Assembly: GCF_963677155.1 (NCBI RefSeq)
Contig: NZ_OY781884.1
Coordinates: forward strand, 2,310,134 to 2,374,133
Direction: 5' to 3'
DNA from: an uncultured Draconibacterium sp.
GTDB taxonomy: Bacteria > Bacteroidota > Bacteroidia > Bacteroidales > Prolixibacteraceae
Length of the DNA stretch: 64,000 nucleotides
Within the stretch, counting starts at the first letter, position 1. The number at the start of each line of letters is the position of its first letter. A program made the position numbers and the translations under genes. The notes under the pieces are model-generated. The model saw nothing but the letters and a program-made list of their open reading frames with translations, was not told where the DNA came from and made no database searches. This document shows positions 50,877-59,981 of this stretch, piece by piece.

Positions 50877-51362
50877 ATGACAATTACCGAATATAACCTT
50901 GCTGTAGATGAGTACTCAGACCGCCTGTACCGCTTTGTGCTAAAAAGCATTAAGGATGTACATGCAGCTCAGGATATTGTGCAGGACAGCTACGAGAAAT
51001 TGTGGAAAAACCACGAAAATGTGGATGGCAAAAAAGTAAAATCATACCTTTTTACCACGGCCTACCACACGATGATCGACCGCATACGCAAGGAAAAACG
51101 TTCGGTGTTTGCTGAAGATTTAAGCTTACCGGAAGAAGGCCACGAAAGCAATTATTCCGACTTAAGCGAAATACTAAAAGAGGCCGTTAACAAACTACCG
51201 GAAATACAACGAATGGTAGTGTTGTTGCGCGATTATGAAGGATACAACTACCAGGAAATTGGCGAACTAACCAATTTAAGCGAATCGCAGGTGAAGGTTT
51301 ACATTTACCGGGCAAGGTTGTTTCTGAAGAAATATATTGGCAGCATTGAGGCTGTAGCATAG
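50877..51362 (+). CDS. ECF-type RNA polymerase sigma factor (161 aa)
   Basis: I use ATG 50877 (MTITEYNLAVDEYSDR), because the frame upstream crosses a terminator. Region 2 is YRFVLKSIKDVHAAQDIVQDSYEKLWKN and region 4 is LPEIQRMVVLLRDYEGYNYQEIGELTNLSESQVKVYIYRARLFLKK (both given in family order; the key elements are DIVQDSYEKLW and NYQEIGEL). No anti-sigma HTH or extracytoplasmic part is attached. The next gene, 16 bases on, encodes a membrane protein that is probably its anti-sigma partner. Such sets usually control envelope genes. Confidence 0.9.
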   Translation: MTITEYNLAVDEYSDRLYRFVLKSIKDVHAAQDIVQDSYEKLWKNHENVDGKKVKSYLFTTAYHTMIDRIRKEKRSVFAEDLSLPEEGHESNYSDLSEILKEAVNKLPEIQRMVVLLRDYEGYNYQEIGELTNLSESQVKVYIYRARLFLKKYIGSIEAVA

Positions 51363-51378
51363 AAAGAGGGGGCAGAAC

Positions 51379-52425
51379 ATGAAGGAAATTAACAGAGCAA
51401 ATTACGAAGCCTATTTTATCGATTATCTGGAGGGAAACCTCGATGAAGGAATGATCGATAGTTTTATTGCGTTTCTAAAAGCGAACCCCGATCTGAAACA
51501 AGAACTGGAGCTTTACGAACCGATTGCATTAGAGCCTGAAAAGGTTGCATTTAGCAATAAGGCTGAGTTGTATAAAAGCAATTTCGATAACAACGAAGCA
51601 TTTGATAACGCCGCCATTGCACTGCTTGAAGGCGACCTAAACGAGGCAGAAGTAAAAGAATTTAAAACCTACCTGGACAATCATCCGGAAAAGAAAAAAC
51701 AGGCTGCTGCCTTCCCAAAAACCATTTTAACGGCTAATGAAAGTATTGTTTTTGAGAATAAGAAAAAGCTGTACAAAAAAACACCGGGCAAAACTATTCT
51801 GCTCTGGACAAGCCGTGTGGCGGCTGTTTTAATTCTGGGCCTGGTTATTTTTAACCTGGTAAATCGTAACAATACGATTGAAGAAAAAACTTCGCAGCAA
51901 GTTGCAGAGGTGAAAAAAGCACCTCAGAAAACAATTGAAGAAACACCGGTTATAGCTCCGGAAAATGATATAAACACTGAAGTTGCCGAGAATACACCAA
52001 CGGAAATTCCGGTTCCGGCAAAACAAATAACTCCGAAAAAATCTCATATTGAAGATATTACTGAAGAAAACAATATTGCTTCGGCTCCCGATGAATTACT
52101 GGCTATGCGTGAAACACTTATCGTTCCTGAAGAACTGCAATCCATTAGCGCCTCGATAAACGTTGAACAACCAACTGCAACACTGGCAACCATGTATATT
52201 ACTTACCCTGCCGAAACTTATGATGAAGAAATACTATTAGCCGATCGCGTTAAAGAAAAAATCAATTTACGTAAAATATCAAAAGCCGGTCTCGACCTGA
52301 TTGCAAGTATTTCCGATGATCGGTTCGAATACGAGACCAACAACAACGGAAAAGTGGTAAATTATACCTACGAATCGCGTTTGCTGGCGTTTTCTATTCC
52401 CGGAAGAAGTGAAACACGAGAATAA
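51379..52425 (+). CDS. anti-sigma-like single-pass membrane protein with duplicated N-terminal module (348 aa)
   Basis: The N-terminal 130 residues hold two similar modules of about 60 residues. One is ..FIDYLEGNLDE ... NPDLKQEL ... FSNKAELYKS; the other is ..IALLEGDLNE ... HPEKKKQA ... FENKKKLYKK. A single membrane helix follows (about 137-155, WTSRVAAVLILGLVIFNLV), then a long extracytoplasmic part, Pro/Glu/Thr-rich, with DRVKEKINLRKISKAGLDLI near the end. The E-G-L-x-E opening is typical of zinc-less anti-sigma domains of Bacteroidota. Its position right after the sigma factor gene supports this role, which is inferred. Confidence 0.75.
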   Translation: MKEINRANYEAYFIDYLEGNLDEGMIDSFIAFLKANPDLKQELELYEPIALEPEKVAFSNKAELYKSNFDNNEAFDNAAIALLEGDLNEAEVKEFKTYLDNHPEKKKQAAAFPKTILTANESIVFENKKKLYKKTPGKTILLWTSRVAAVLILGLVIFNLVNRNNTIEEKTSQQVAEVKKAPQKTIEETPVIAPENDINTEVAENTPTEIPVPAKQITPKKSHIEDITEENNIASAPDELLAMRETLIVPEELQSISASINVEQPTATLATMYITYPAETYDEEILLADRVKEKINLRKISKAGLDLIASISDDRFEYETNNNGKVVNYTYESRLLAFSIPGRSETRE

Positions 52426-52497
52426 ATTGTCAACTTCCCTGTAACTTTTAAAACCACACGTCCGTCACAGCATCAGAAACATTTAAACGAAGAAACT

Positions 52498-53442
52498 ATG
52501 AAACAATTATTGATCTTTATTTTGTGTTGTGTATTAAGCACAAATCTTTTCGCGCAAAACGATACCACCGAGGTTAAAGTATTAAAAAAGAACGTAGTTA
52601 CTGTTGTTGAAAACGACAACAAAGTACAGGTTGCTGTTGGCGGTGGCGTTGAAGTAATTACCGATGATTGGGGCGATACCACGCATGTGCGTATCGGACG
52701 TCGCACCTTTAAAGTTATTGATGGCCATAATGGAACCTACATTAGAGTAGAAAAAGACAAAAACCGCCCAAAATGGTCTGGTCGGTTTAACCCGCATTGG
52801 GCAGGTCTTGAGGTCGGTGTGAACATTATGACCGGAACCGATTATTCAATCTACAACAGCAATCCTGATTTTAGTGATTATGATGGTGATTTTCTCGACC
52901 TAAACCCCGGGAAATCTCTCTCATGGAACCTGAATTTTGCTGAATTTGCTTTTAAAAACGAACGCAAAACCGTTGGCGTAGTTACCGGCCTCGGTATAAG
53001 TTTTAACGACTACACTTTTAACGATCCGGTTACCATTGAAAAATATAATGGCGACGGAATAATTGTCCCCGTTAACTTACCCAACGATAACGACGGGAAT
53101 AGCATTAAAAAATCGAAATTACATGTAAATTATCTCACAGCACCATTATTGCTTGAGGTTAAAACCCCACTTCGTATGGGCAGCTCGCGTATGTATCTGG
53201 CTGGTGGTGTTATTGGCAGCCTTTACCTTGGCTCGCACACCAAATACAAATACTACAAGGGTGGCAAAGAAAAATCGAAAAGTGGTTACAACATTAGCCA
53301 GTGGAAATACGAACTTACCGGACGTATTGGCTTTGGCGACTTCTGTATTTTTGCCAATTATAGCATGACATCTCTGTTTAAAGATGGCAAAGGCCCCGAA
53401 GGTCAACCATTAATGATAGGAGTTTCATTCCCGAATATTTAA
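52498..53442 (+). CDS. outer-membrane beta-barrel protein of the ECF-sigma operon (314 aa)
   Basis: The signal peptide is LLIFILCCVLSTNLFAQ. The mature protein alternates hydrophobic strands and turns (WAGLEVGVNIMTG; LSWNLNFAEFAF; VGVVTGLGISFNDYTF; LTAPLLLEVKTPL; YKYELTGRIGFGDFCIFANYSM) and ends PLMIGVSFPNI. This is the pattern of the PorT/outer-membrane beta-barrel group. The gene is 72 bases behind the anti-sigma-like gene and probably in the same operon or regulon, so envelope stress or adaptation is the likely theme. The exact role is not known. Confidence 0.82.
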   Translation: MKQLLIFILCCVLSTNLFAQNDTTEVKVLKKNVVTVVENDNKVQVAVGGGVEVITDDWGDTTHVRIGRRTFKVIDGHNGTYIRVEKDKNRPKWSGRFNPHWAGLEVGVNIMTGTDYSIYNSNPDFSDYDGDFLDLNPGKSLSWNLNFAEFAFKNERKTVGVVTGLGISFNDYTFNDPVTIEKYNGDGIIVPVNLPNDNDGNSIKKSKLHVNYLTAPLLLEVKTPLRMGSSRMYLAGGVIGSLYLGSHTKYKYYKGGKEKSKSGYNISQWKYELTGRIGFGDFCIFANYSMTSLFKDGKGPEGQPLMIGVSFPNI

Positions 53443-53550
53443 ACAGTAAATCATTTTTCTTTCACTAAGAAAATGAACAAATAACAACTATTTTATTATT
53501 TCGGGCACACAATATATGCACCAAACATAAAGACATTAACCAACAAAAAT

Positions 53551-53585
53551 ACCGCTAACAATGCTTTTCGTTAGCGGTTATATTT
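53551..53585 (+). terminator. hairpin terminator after the ECF operon
   Basis: ACCGCTAAC and GTTAGCGGT pair perfectly over 9 bases around ATGCTTTTC, followed by TATATTT. The other sequence from 53443 to 53771 is AT-rich with no gene; it must contain the promoter of the TonB receptor. Confidence 0.8.
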
Positions 53586-53771
53586 AGCCTTTCATACACA
53601 TTTCTATTAAAAATGAAGCCAGAAATAGCTTTCGTTAAATATCATTACTTGAATAAAAGGAGTTCAATTTATAATCAACAACCTCCTTTTTAAATAACCC
53701 GATTAACTCGCTGTTTAGCAACAGCAAAACCATAAAACAAAAACACAATATTTATTAGCATTTTATTCGTT

Positions 53772-56156
53772 ATGAAAACAATATTAGCATTTTTCACCGC
53801 CATTCTTATGCTCTTTTTTACGCATCTGGCTTCTGCCCAACGATGTAATTTAACCGGAAAAATCATCGATAAATTAACGCACGAACCCATTGCCTATGCC
53901 AATGTTGCGCTTTTCTCATCAATTGATTCGGCACTTGTTTCGGGTACCATAACCGACGACAACGGACAATTCCTGATGGAAAAATTGAAGAAAGGAAAGT
54001 ACAGTATAAAAATGAGTTTTATTGGTTATCAGGCGGTAATAACAAACAATGTTTTACTACAACCCGGAACCCGCAATCTGGGCGAAACAGAACTTTCGGT
54101 TCTATCAGAAAATATTGAAGAAATAACCGTGAAAAGTACGAAACCGGCCATGAGCTATAAAGTAGATCGTAAAGTTATTGATGCCGGAAGTTTTCCGGGC
54201 GCAAATGCTGCCATCGATCTACTGGAAAATGTTCCATCGGTTCAGTTAGATCTCGACGGCAACCTTACCTACCGTGGCGATGGAACATTTAAAGTGTATA
54301 TTAACGGGCATCCGGTGGCCAATGGCACTGAAAAGCTTCGCCAGCTGCCCACTAACCGAATTGATAAAATTGAGGTAATTACAAACCCTTCGGCCAAATA
54401 CGATGCCGAAGGAACTGCCGGAATTATACAGGTGATTCTGAAAAAGAACCGTTTGGAAGGATACGCCATTAATTCCACCATAAAAGTTAATAGCTTTGGT
54501 GCATATCATGCACTGTTTTCTATCGATAATAAAACAGAAAAAAGTGGCTGGTACATCAACTCGTACTGGTCGGAGGATGTGTGGAGCAAATACAACGAAA
54601 ACATCCGCCAAGCTATTACCGACGGAACAACAACGTACATCACCAATTCTGATTTCGATTCAAAACACAATCAAAAAAATTCAAATGTAGAACTGGGATT
54701 TAACTACGATATTTCTGATAAAGACTACATCGACTTCTCGGGCAATATTAACCCGTTAAAAATAAAGCAAAAAAATACCAGTAAAGGTTGGGTTTCCGAA
54801 CAAATTATAAACGGAAACACGAGCAATTCCGACCACCTGTTAAACAGTTTGTACACCTGTAATTACCAATATGTTGGAGGAACACTAAGCTATGAACATG
54901 CTTTTAATAAAAACCGCTCGCATTTACTTTCGGCTTATATCGATTATTCGGGCTATGTTACTGATTTAACTGAACGCCAACACGACGAACAGATTTACGA
55001 TAACCGCACTGATCGAGAAGGGTTTATCGGATCGGAACATAAAGAAACCATAATTGAAGCAAAACTGGAATACAAAATGCCTATCAGCAAAAAACTAAGC
55101 ATGGAAACCGGTGCTGAAATTATTACCGACCACATTCCGAGAATTACTTCGGTTAGCGGTACTTTCAACGAGGATGGGAATATTACAAAATACAACGATG
55201 CGCCACTCAACCAAACTGTCGATTTTATTCAGGATGTTTATGCACCTTTTCTGTTGCTAAAACACGAAGGTGAAAAGTTCGCAATTCAAGCCGGAACCAG
55301 GGTTGAGTTTACTAATCGTCGTTCTGATTACAGCTATGACGACGAAAACAGCAACCGGGTAACTCTTCCCGACCGCAACAGGTTTACCAATTTTTTTCCA
55401 TCAGCGCATGTAACTTATAATTTTAGCGAAACTCACCAGCTTTACCTGAGTTATTCGCGCCGCATACAACGACCAAATTACTGGAAACTGGTACCACTTG
55501 AGCAATATGAATCGCCTTACTCGTATTACACCGGAAATGGCGATTTACAACCTGCTTACACCGATGCTTTAGAAGCCGGTTATAAAAAATCGTGGGATAA
55601 GAACTTTATATCAGTAGAAGTTTTTACACGCAAAACTGATAATGTAATACAAAGTTACACCAAAGCCGGTAGTGAAAATACACTGATATTATCGCCCGAA
55701 AACGTAGGACAATCGTGGAGTACCGGAGTAGAAATCATGGGGGGAGTAAATATATTTTCGTGGTGGAACAGCAATTTAAGTACCAGCCTTTATGACTATC
55801 GGCTAAATGTAGATTTTAATGATTCGCAATACACCCGCAAACAATTTAAAACCGATACACGCTGGAACAACTCCTTCATTCTTCCCAAATCGTTTGTGCT
55901 AAAATGGGATTTAAGTTACAATAGCCCATACAAAACCGCGCAATCAAAACGCAATGCTTTTTGGGTGTCGAACATAGCACTAAAAAAAGAGTTTAACGAA
56001 GGAAAATGGATTACAACGCTGGTATACAAAGATATTTTTTCGAGTTACGAACATACAACAACACAAACAGGTAATGATTTTTCAATACTAACACGTACTG
56101 ATTATAAACCATCGTTTTCGTTAAAACTCGCTTATTCATTCGATAACCAGAAATAG
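53772..56156 (+). CDS. TonB-dependent receptor, outer-membrane beta-barrel family 3 type (794 aa)
   Basis: Signal peptide TILAFFTAILMLFFTHLASA; CarboxypepD_reg-like domain about 24-110 (GKIIDKLTHEPIAYANVAL); plug about 120-225 (IDLLENVPSVQLDLDGNLTYRG; IDKIEVITNPSAKYDAEGTAG); then a large barrel of the OMP_b-brl_3 type (YLSYSRRIQRPNYWKLVPLEQY; PAYTDALEAGYKKSW), ending FSLKLAYSFDNQK. The SAKYDAEGTAGIIQV block is a hallmark of this subgroup, often linked to peptide or iron uptake. It stands alone between a terminator and a small methyltransferase gene. The ligand is unknown. Confidence 0.92.
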   Translation: MKTILAFFTAILMLFFTHLASAQRCNLTGKIIDKLTHEPIAYANVALFSSIDSALVSGTITDDNGQFLMEKLKKGKYSIKMSFIGYQAVITNNVLLQPGTRNLGETELSVLSENIEEITVKSTKPAMSYKVDRKVIDAGSFPGANAAIDLLENVPSVQLDLDGNLTYRGDGTFKVYINGHPVANGTEKLRQLPTNRIDKIEVITNPSAKYDAEGTAGIIQVILKKNRLEGYAINSTIKVNSFGAYHALFSIDNKTEKSGWYINSYWSEDVWSKYNENIRQAITDGTTTYITNSDFDSKHNQKNSNVELGFNYDISDKDYIDFSGNINPLKIKQKNTSKGWVSEQIINGNTSNSDHLLNSLYTCNYQYVGGTLSYEHAFNKNRSHLLSAYIDYSGYVTDLTERQHDEQIYDNRTDREGFIGSEHKETIIEAKLEYKMPISKKLSMETGAEIITDHIPRITSVSGTFNEDGNITKYNDAPLNQTVDFIQDVYAPFLLLKHEGEKFAIQAGTRVEFTNRRSDYSYDDENSNRVTLPDRNRFTNFFPSAHVTYNFSETHQLYLSYSRRIQRPNYWKLVPLEQYESPYSYYTGNGDLQPAYTDALEAGYKKSWDKNFISVEVFTRKTDNVIQSYTKAGSENTLILSPENVGQSWSTGVEIMGGVNIFSWWNSNLSTSLYDYRLNVDFNDSQYTRKQFKTDTRWNNSFILPKSFVLKWDLSYNSPYKTAQSKRNAFWVSNIALKKEFNEGKWITTLVYKDIFSSYEHTTTQTGNDFSILTRTDYKPSFSLKLAYSFDNQK

Positions 56157-56196
56157 CACTTTTTATTTAACTTAGCCCAAAAGCGAACAACCGGGC

Positions 56197-56799
56197 ATGG
56201 AGATTTTAAAAATAGTGCCATTTATAAGTTTCTTAGCATTTGTAGCAATACTGTATTTTCGGGTGTGGCAATTGCAAAAAAAAGGAATTCGGCTTTGGTC
56301 TAAACAGCGGAAAAAGAAACAATCGATGTACCTGCTTTTTCCCTTGTTTGGATTATTGCTTTTTGTTTGGCTTTTTGAAGTTATTCGTGCTGCATTTCAG
56401 TTTTCTACCTCTATTCTTCCTAAACTACTGACTTACAGACTTATTAAAAGTATTTTTTCTGAAGTTTTTGGTACAGTACTCATTTTATTTTCACTGGTAC
56501 TATTTTGGGTTACTCTTAATCATTTTAACACCTCACTGCGTTTGGGATTAGCCAAAAACAACAAAGGAAAATTAGTTACCTCGGGCATTTTTTCCATATC
56601 GCGTAACCCCTTCTTTCTTTCGCTCGGAATTTACTTTTTAGGCGTTGTACTGATTCTTCCCTGCCTCTATTTGCTTGTTTTTACCCTGGCTGCTTTTGTT
56701 GGAATTCATTGCTTCATATTAAAAGAAGAACGATTTATGTATAAAAATTACGGGGAGGAATACAACAACTACGCAAAAACCGTAAGGCGCTATTTTTGA
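56197..56799 (+). CDS. isoprenylcysteine methyltransferase-like membrane protein (200 aa)
   Basis: About four to five membrane helices are visible (IVPFISFLAFVAILYFRVWQL; LFPLFGLLLFVWLFEVI; FGTVLILFSLVLFWVTL; LLVFTLAAFVGIHCFIL). The family's C-terminal motif is present: TSGIFSISRNPFFLSLGIYFLG, then KEERFMYKNYGEEYNNYAKTVRRYF, i.e. R-N-P ... E-E ... Y-x-x-Y-x-x-x-V-x-R. The bacterial members are SAM-dependent methyltransferases of unknown targets. Its last ten bases overlap the convergent AAA/DUF4143 gene. Confidence 0.85.
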   Translation: MEILKIVPFISFLAFVAILYFRVWQLQKKGIRLWSKQRKKKQSMYLLFPLFGLLLFVWLFEVIRAAFQFSTSILPKLLTYRLIKSIFSEVFGTVLILFSLVLFWVTLNHFNTSLRLGLAKNNKGKLVTSGIFSISRNPFFLSLGIYFLGVVLILPCLYLLVFTLAAFVGIHCFILKEERFMYKNYGEEYNNYAKTVRRYF

Positions 56800-57998
56800 G
56801 TCGCAAACTGATAAAACGGCACCACCTGAATGGTTTTATCATCGCGAATAAAAGTGTCTGTTTGGCTTAAGGTAACCAACGTTCCTTTTTTGAAACCGAA
56901 AAAATCCATAGCTTCCAGCAAACCATTCAACTCTTGTTCCAGATTATCCTGTTCCAGTTTTGCACAAACCTGAACCGCCACTTTCGCCTGATCTTTTCCA
57001 AAACCGATAAAGTCGCAATACCCGTTTTCCGAAAAATAGAAGAGTTCAGTGAATTTCGATTGCAAATACAGAAATACCAGGTTTTCAAGTAGCTGACCCG
57101 TTTTTTCGGCAATATTAAATGTTGCAGCACTTACAAACCCCGTATCAGCCACATAAACTTTTCGTGGGTTTACCAACTGTTTGCGCAACGAGTAACTGAA
57201 TTTAGGAACGTAGTACATCAAAAAACCGGCCTCCAGATAATTCAGATAGTCAACCGCTGTAGTAGTCGTTTTTATGCCTAGTGTATTCTTTAGCTGATTG
57301 GCGGTAATCATTTCCCCAACGTGGCGCAGTAAATGCAAACTGAGGCGTTTAAACGCCCTTAAATCGCGAATACCGTTGGTTAATCCAATCTCGCGCACAA
57401 CAATGTCATCAAACAACTGACCTAAAAATTCGTCGCGATTGGTTTCGGGAACAAAAAAACCACCTTTTTCCATGTAATCTTTTACCGAGCTTTCATCACG
57501 TTCCTGCGAATTATACGAGCAGAATTCATCATACGACAGCGGAGTAATCACTTTGCTAATGTACCTACCTGTTAAGCTCCGGCCCTTTTCAGTATTTAGT
57601 ACTCCTGCATTCGAAGTCGTAAAAACAACCCGAAAGCCTTCATCCAGTTTCTGACGAATATAATCCTGCCAGCCTTCCATAGTTGTAAGTCCGTCGAACA
57701 GCAATATTTTGCTTTCAGCTGCTGCAATGATTTCATCGAGCTTAAAAAAATCGTTCTGATCAAAACCATAAAACCCGGGATGCCTGAAATTAACGTAAAA
57801 AGCAGCATCAGAGTAGTAGTTTTTCAACTGATATAGCACAGATTTTTTTCCGGTTCGTTTTAAACCCGTTATAATAATTAACTCACTATTTTCATTCAAT
57901 ATTTGATCAACTAACTCTCTATTTACATAGGAGCTAACTTGGTCAGAAGGAATTACTTGTGAACTTACTAGTATTTTTAAATCAGATTTTAAAAGCAT
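56790..57998 (-). CDS. AAA_14/DUF4143-family protein with degenerate ATPase motifs (402 aa)
   Basis: The family is an AAA-type ATPase fused to a DUF4143 nuclease-like/wHTH end. The P-loop position reads GLKRTGKKSVLYQL, where GKK replaces the usual GKS/T, and the Walker B site is ILLFDGLTTMEGW, with DG in place of DE. Then come the DUF4143-type parts: GGFFVPETNRDEFL, FKRLSLHLLRHVGEM, TTTAVDYLNYLEAGFLMYYVPKFS and VAVQVCAKLEQDNLEQEL. Length is normal. The substitutions suggest weak or absent ATP hydrolysis. The biological role of the family is largely unknown; it is convergent with the methyltransferase gene. Confidence 0.82.
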   Translation of the reverse strand: MLLKSDLKILVSSQVIPSDQVSSYVNRELVDQILNENSELIIITGLKRTGKKSVLYQLKNYYSDAAFYVNFRHPGFYGFDQNDFFKLDEIIAAAESKILLFDGLTTMEGWQDYIRQKLDEGFRVVFTTSNAGVLNTEKGRSLTGRYISKVITPLSYDEFCSYNSQERDESSVKDYMEKGGFFVPETNRDEFLGQLFDDIVVREIGLTNGIRDLRAFKRLSLHLLRHVGEMITANQLKNTLGIKTTTTAVDYLNYLEAGFLMYYVPKFSYSLRKQLVNPRKVYVADTGFVSAATFNIAEKTGQLLENLVFLYLQSKFTELFYFSENGYCDFIGFGKDQAKVAVQVCAKLEQDNLEQELNGLLEAMDFFGFKKGTLVTLSQTDTFIRDDKTIQVVPFYQFATQK

Positions 57999-58147
57999 TA
58001 CAATCTATTTATTACAAATATAAATTATTTAATCTTACTAATATGTAATTTTATCCATTGATAATGTATAATAATAAATTTGCAATCAAATTCCCTATCT
58101 TTAGAAAAGATTGAATACGTTTAATTGAAAAAATACGTTTTCAAAAA

Positions 58148-58780
58148 CTATTCGTAATTACCTTGATTAAAAAGCATATTCTGAGAACTATCAGATTCAG
58201 ATTCTTTGTCGAGCTTGTAATCAAATCTACCATAAGTTATTTGCATTTCCTTACCCATAGAATTGGTTCCATAAAAGCCAAAAGTTCCTGCAAATATTAC
58301 CTTTGAAGATGAACCTATTTTGTGAATGTAAGTAGGATAAAACTGGCCAATTCCTTTATCTACAACATTTCCGTCTTGAATTAAACATGCATAATTAACA
58401 TCTCCATCAAGTTCAATTTTAGATCCTTCCAATTTTACCAGATCCTCAAAACTATTCACTTCTGCACTTTTTAAGTGAAACTCAATAATTGCATTTATAT
58501 CCCCTTTTTGCCCGGGAAGATATATCACAATACTATCTTTTTCCGGCCAGATAGATACTGAAGCGTTATTAGCGATGTGTACTCCTGCTAAACCCCAATA
58601 CAAATTTACTTCTGCCCTCCATATTTCGTCGTTTACCAAAGCGCCGGCGACATTGTTTCCCAACTCAGTATATTTTGGTAAACGAGGATCTATCGGATCA
58701 GGAATAAATATACTGTTGCACGAAACTGTTATAATCGCAATGAGTAAAACAGTTACATTATTAAAATTCAATCCTTTCAT
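58148..58780 (-). CDS. hypothetical lipoprotein (210 aa)
   Basis: I do not recognise a named family. The signal FNNVTVLLIAIITVSC ends in a lipobox Cys (residue 21), so it is a membrane-anchored lipoprotein. The mature part is strand-rich (EVNLYWGLAGVHIANNASVS; SIVIYLPGQKGDINAIIEFHL; YACLIQDGNVVDKG; GRFDYKLDKE). It overlaps the upstream beta-barrel gene by 20 bases, so the two are translationally coupled. With the gene at 59389 they form a three-gene envelope cluster. Confidence 0.75.
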   Translation of the reverse strand: MKGLNFNNVTVLLIAIITVSCNSIFIPDPIDPRLPKYTELGNNVAGALVNDEIWRAEVNLYWGLAGVHIANNASVSIWPEKDSIVIYLPGQKGDINAIIEFHLKSAEVNSFEDLVKLEGSKIELDGDVNYACLIQDGNVVDKGIGQFYPTYIHKIGSSSKVIFAGTFGFYGTNSMGKEMQITYGRFDYKLDKESESDSSQNMLFNQGNYE

Positions 58781-59372
58781 TCAACAATTTTATTTTAATT
58801 CCCAACGAATAACTAAAATTATGTATGTCGTTTATTTCTTTTATAAAGTTCCCCATTTCATCTATTTGAACATATTCAAGCATGGGCCTTAAACCATAAG
58901 TTACACGCGAATAAATGCCTATTCTCCTATTATCAAATGCAGTAATTCCAAATGCTAAACCTACATCAAAAGTGTTGTAAGTATCCAATCCGTATTTTAC
59001 GTTTGTTGATGCTAATTTACTTAGCTCCACACCACCTTGTACAGATAGAAATGAGATTGGGGAATAATTAACCAATATGGGCAATGCCAAATAATTAAAA
59101 TGAAAATTATAAGCCTTTTCAAATTGCTGAACATACCCTTTCTTAATGAAAATAAACTCATTGATTAACGACCATTTCTCCCACTTCTTTACCGGATAAT
59201 ATTTAAGCTGACTTCCAAAATGATAACCAATTAATGATTCCTTATTCTTCAACTCAACATCACTATTTACGGTATTCAAATTCCCTCCGCCTAGTATAGA
59301 AATTTGTGCTGACGCATCAATTGAAAAAAGAAACCCAATACCCAATATGATTATGCTTAAATAGCGCTTCAT
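58761..59372 (-). CDS. outer-membrane beta-barrel protein, PorT-like (203 aa)
   Basis: The signal peptide is LSIIILGIGFLFSIDASAQ. The mature protein is a small barrel: IGYHFGSQLKYYPVKKWEKW, LINEFIFIKKGYVQQFEKAYNFHFNYLALPILVNYS (the key part is FHFNYLALPILV), LSVQGGVELSKLA, YNTFDVGLAFGITAFDNRRIGIYSR and FSYSLGIKIKL. These are hallmarks of the PorT/outer-membrane beta-barrel domain. It overlaps the downstream lipoprotein gene by 20 bases and lies 16 bases from the upstream lipoprotein gene at 59389, so all three are one operon. Confidence 0.8.
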   Translation of the reverse strand: MKRYLSIIILGIGFLFSIDASAQISILGGGNLNTVNSDVELKNKESLIGYHFGSQLKYYPVKKWEKWSLINEFIFIKKGYVQQFEKAYNFHFNYLALPILVNYSPISFLSVQGGVELSKLASTNVKYGLDTYNTFDVGLAFGITAFDNRRIGIYSRVTYGLRPMLEYVQIDEMGNFIKEINDIHNFSYSLGIKIKLLNERIEF

Positions 59373-59388
59373 TTTTCAATTCTATAAG

Positions 59389-59838
59389 TTAATTTAGACG
59401 AACATACTTAATTGCAATCGCTGGAGATATAGAAGAATCTTTTAATATCAAAGTTGAATCGTTAAACAGAGAGTAAGCAACAATTAATGTATCAGCATAT
59501 TCGGGCAGAGGCGAAGAATAAATGATAAATGTGCTGTCGGTGCGTTCAAAATAATATTTGTTTTGTATGCTTATATCCAAATTCGGCTCGTAATGAATTT
59601 TTCCATTGTCAGGAAGGCCAAGTTCTTCATCAACAAAATTGCTGTAAAAACTCAACTCTTGCCCGTCGCTTATATTTTCCCAGTTCAATTCTCCGGTTTT
59701 GCTTCCGGTTTCTTTCCAGTTTAATACATAACTAAACTGTTCCGGATCAATTATTAATTCGTCGGTATTATCATCGGTTGATATACAAGAAGATAAAAAA
59801 AAGAAAAGTGCTATTAGAAAGGGCAAATAATTTTTCAT
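59389..59838 (-). CDS. hypothetical lipoprotein (149 aa)
   Basis: The N-terminus YLPFLIALFFFLSSC carries a lipobox (LSSC, Cys at about 18). The mature part has SYVLNWKETGSKTGELNWEN, YYFERTDSTFIIYSSPLPEY and a C-terminal LKDSSISPAIAIKYVRLN. These are alternating strands without a recognised family. It opens the three-gene cluster and likely sits at the outer membrane beside the barrel encoded next. Confidence 0.72.
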   Translation of the reverse strand: MKNYLPFLIALFFFLSSCISTDDNTDELIIDPEQFSYVLNWKETGSKTGELNWENISDGQELSFYSNFVDEELGLPDNGKIHYEPNLDISIQNKYYFERTDSTFIIYSSPLPEYADTLIVAYSLFNDSTLILKDSSISPAIAIKYVRLN

Positions 59839-59981
59839 TGGTTTGTCGTTTTTTTCAAGACTACAAAAACATTAGTTGGGTTGCGTTATGCTGAGAAATT
59901 ATTCTCAGAAACTACAATATCTCTTTCCGGGAAAATTATAATAGAAGCTCTGTTGATGTTAAAAAAGCAATACCCCATTTT

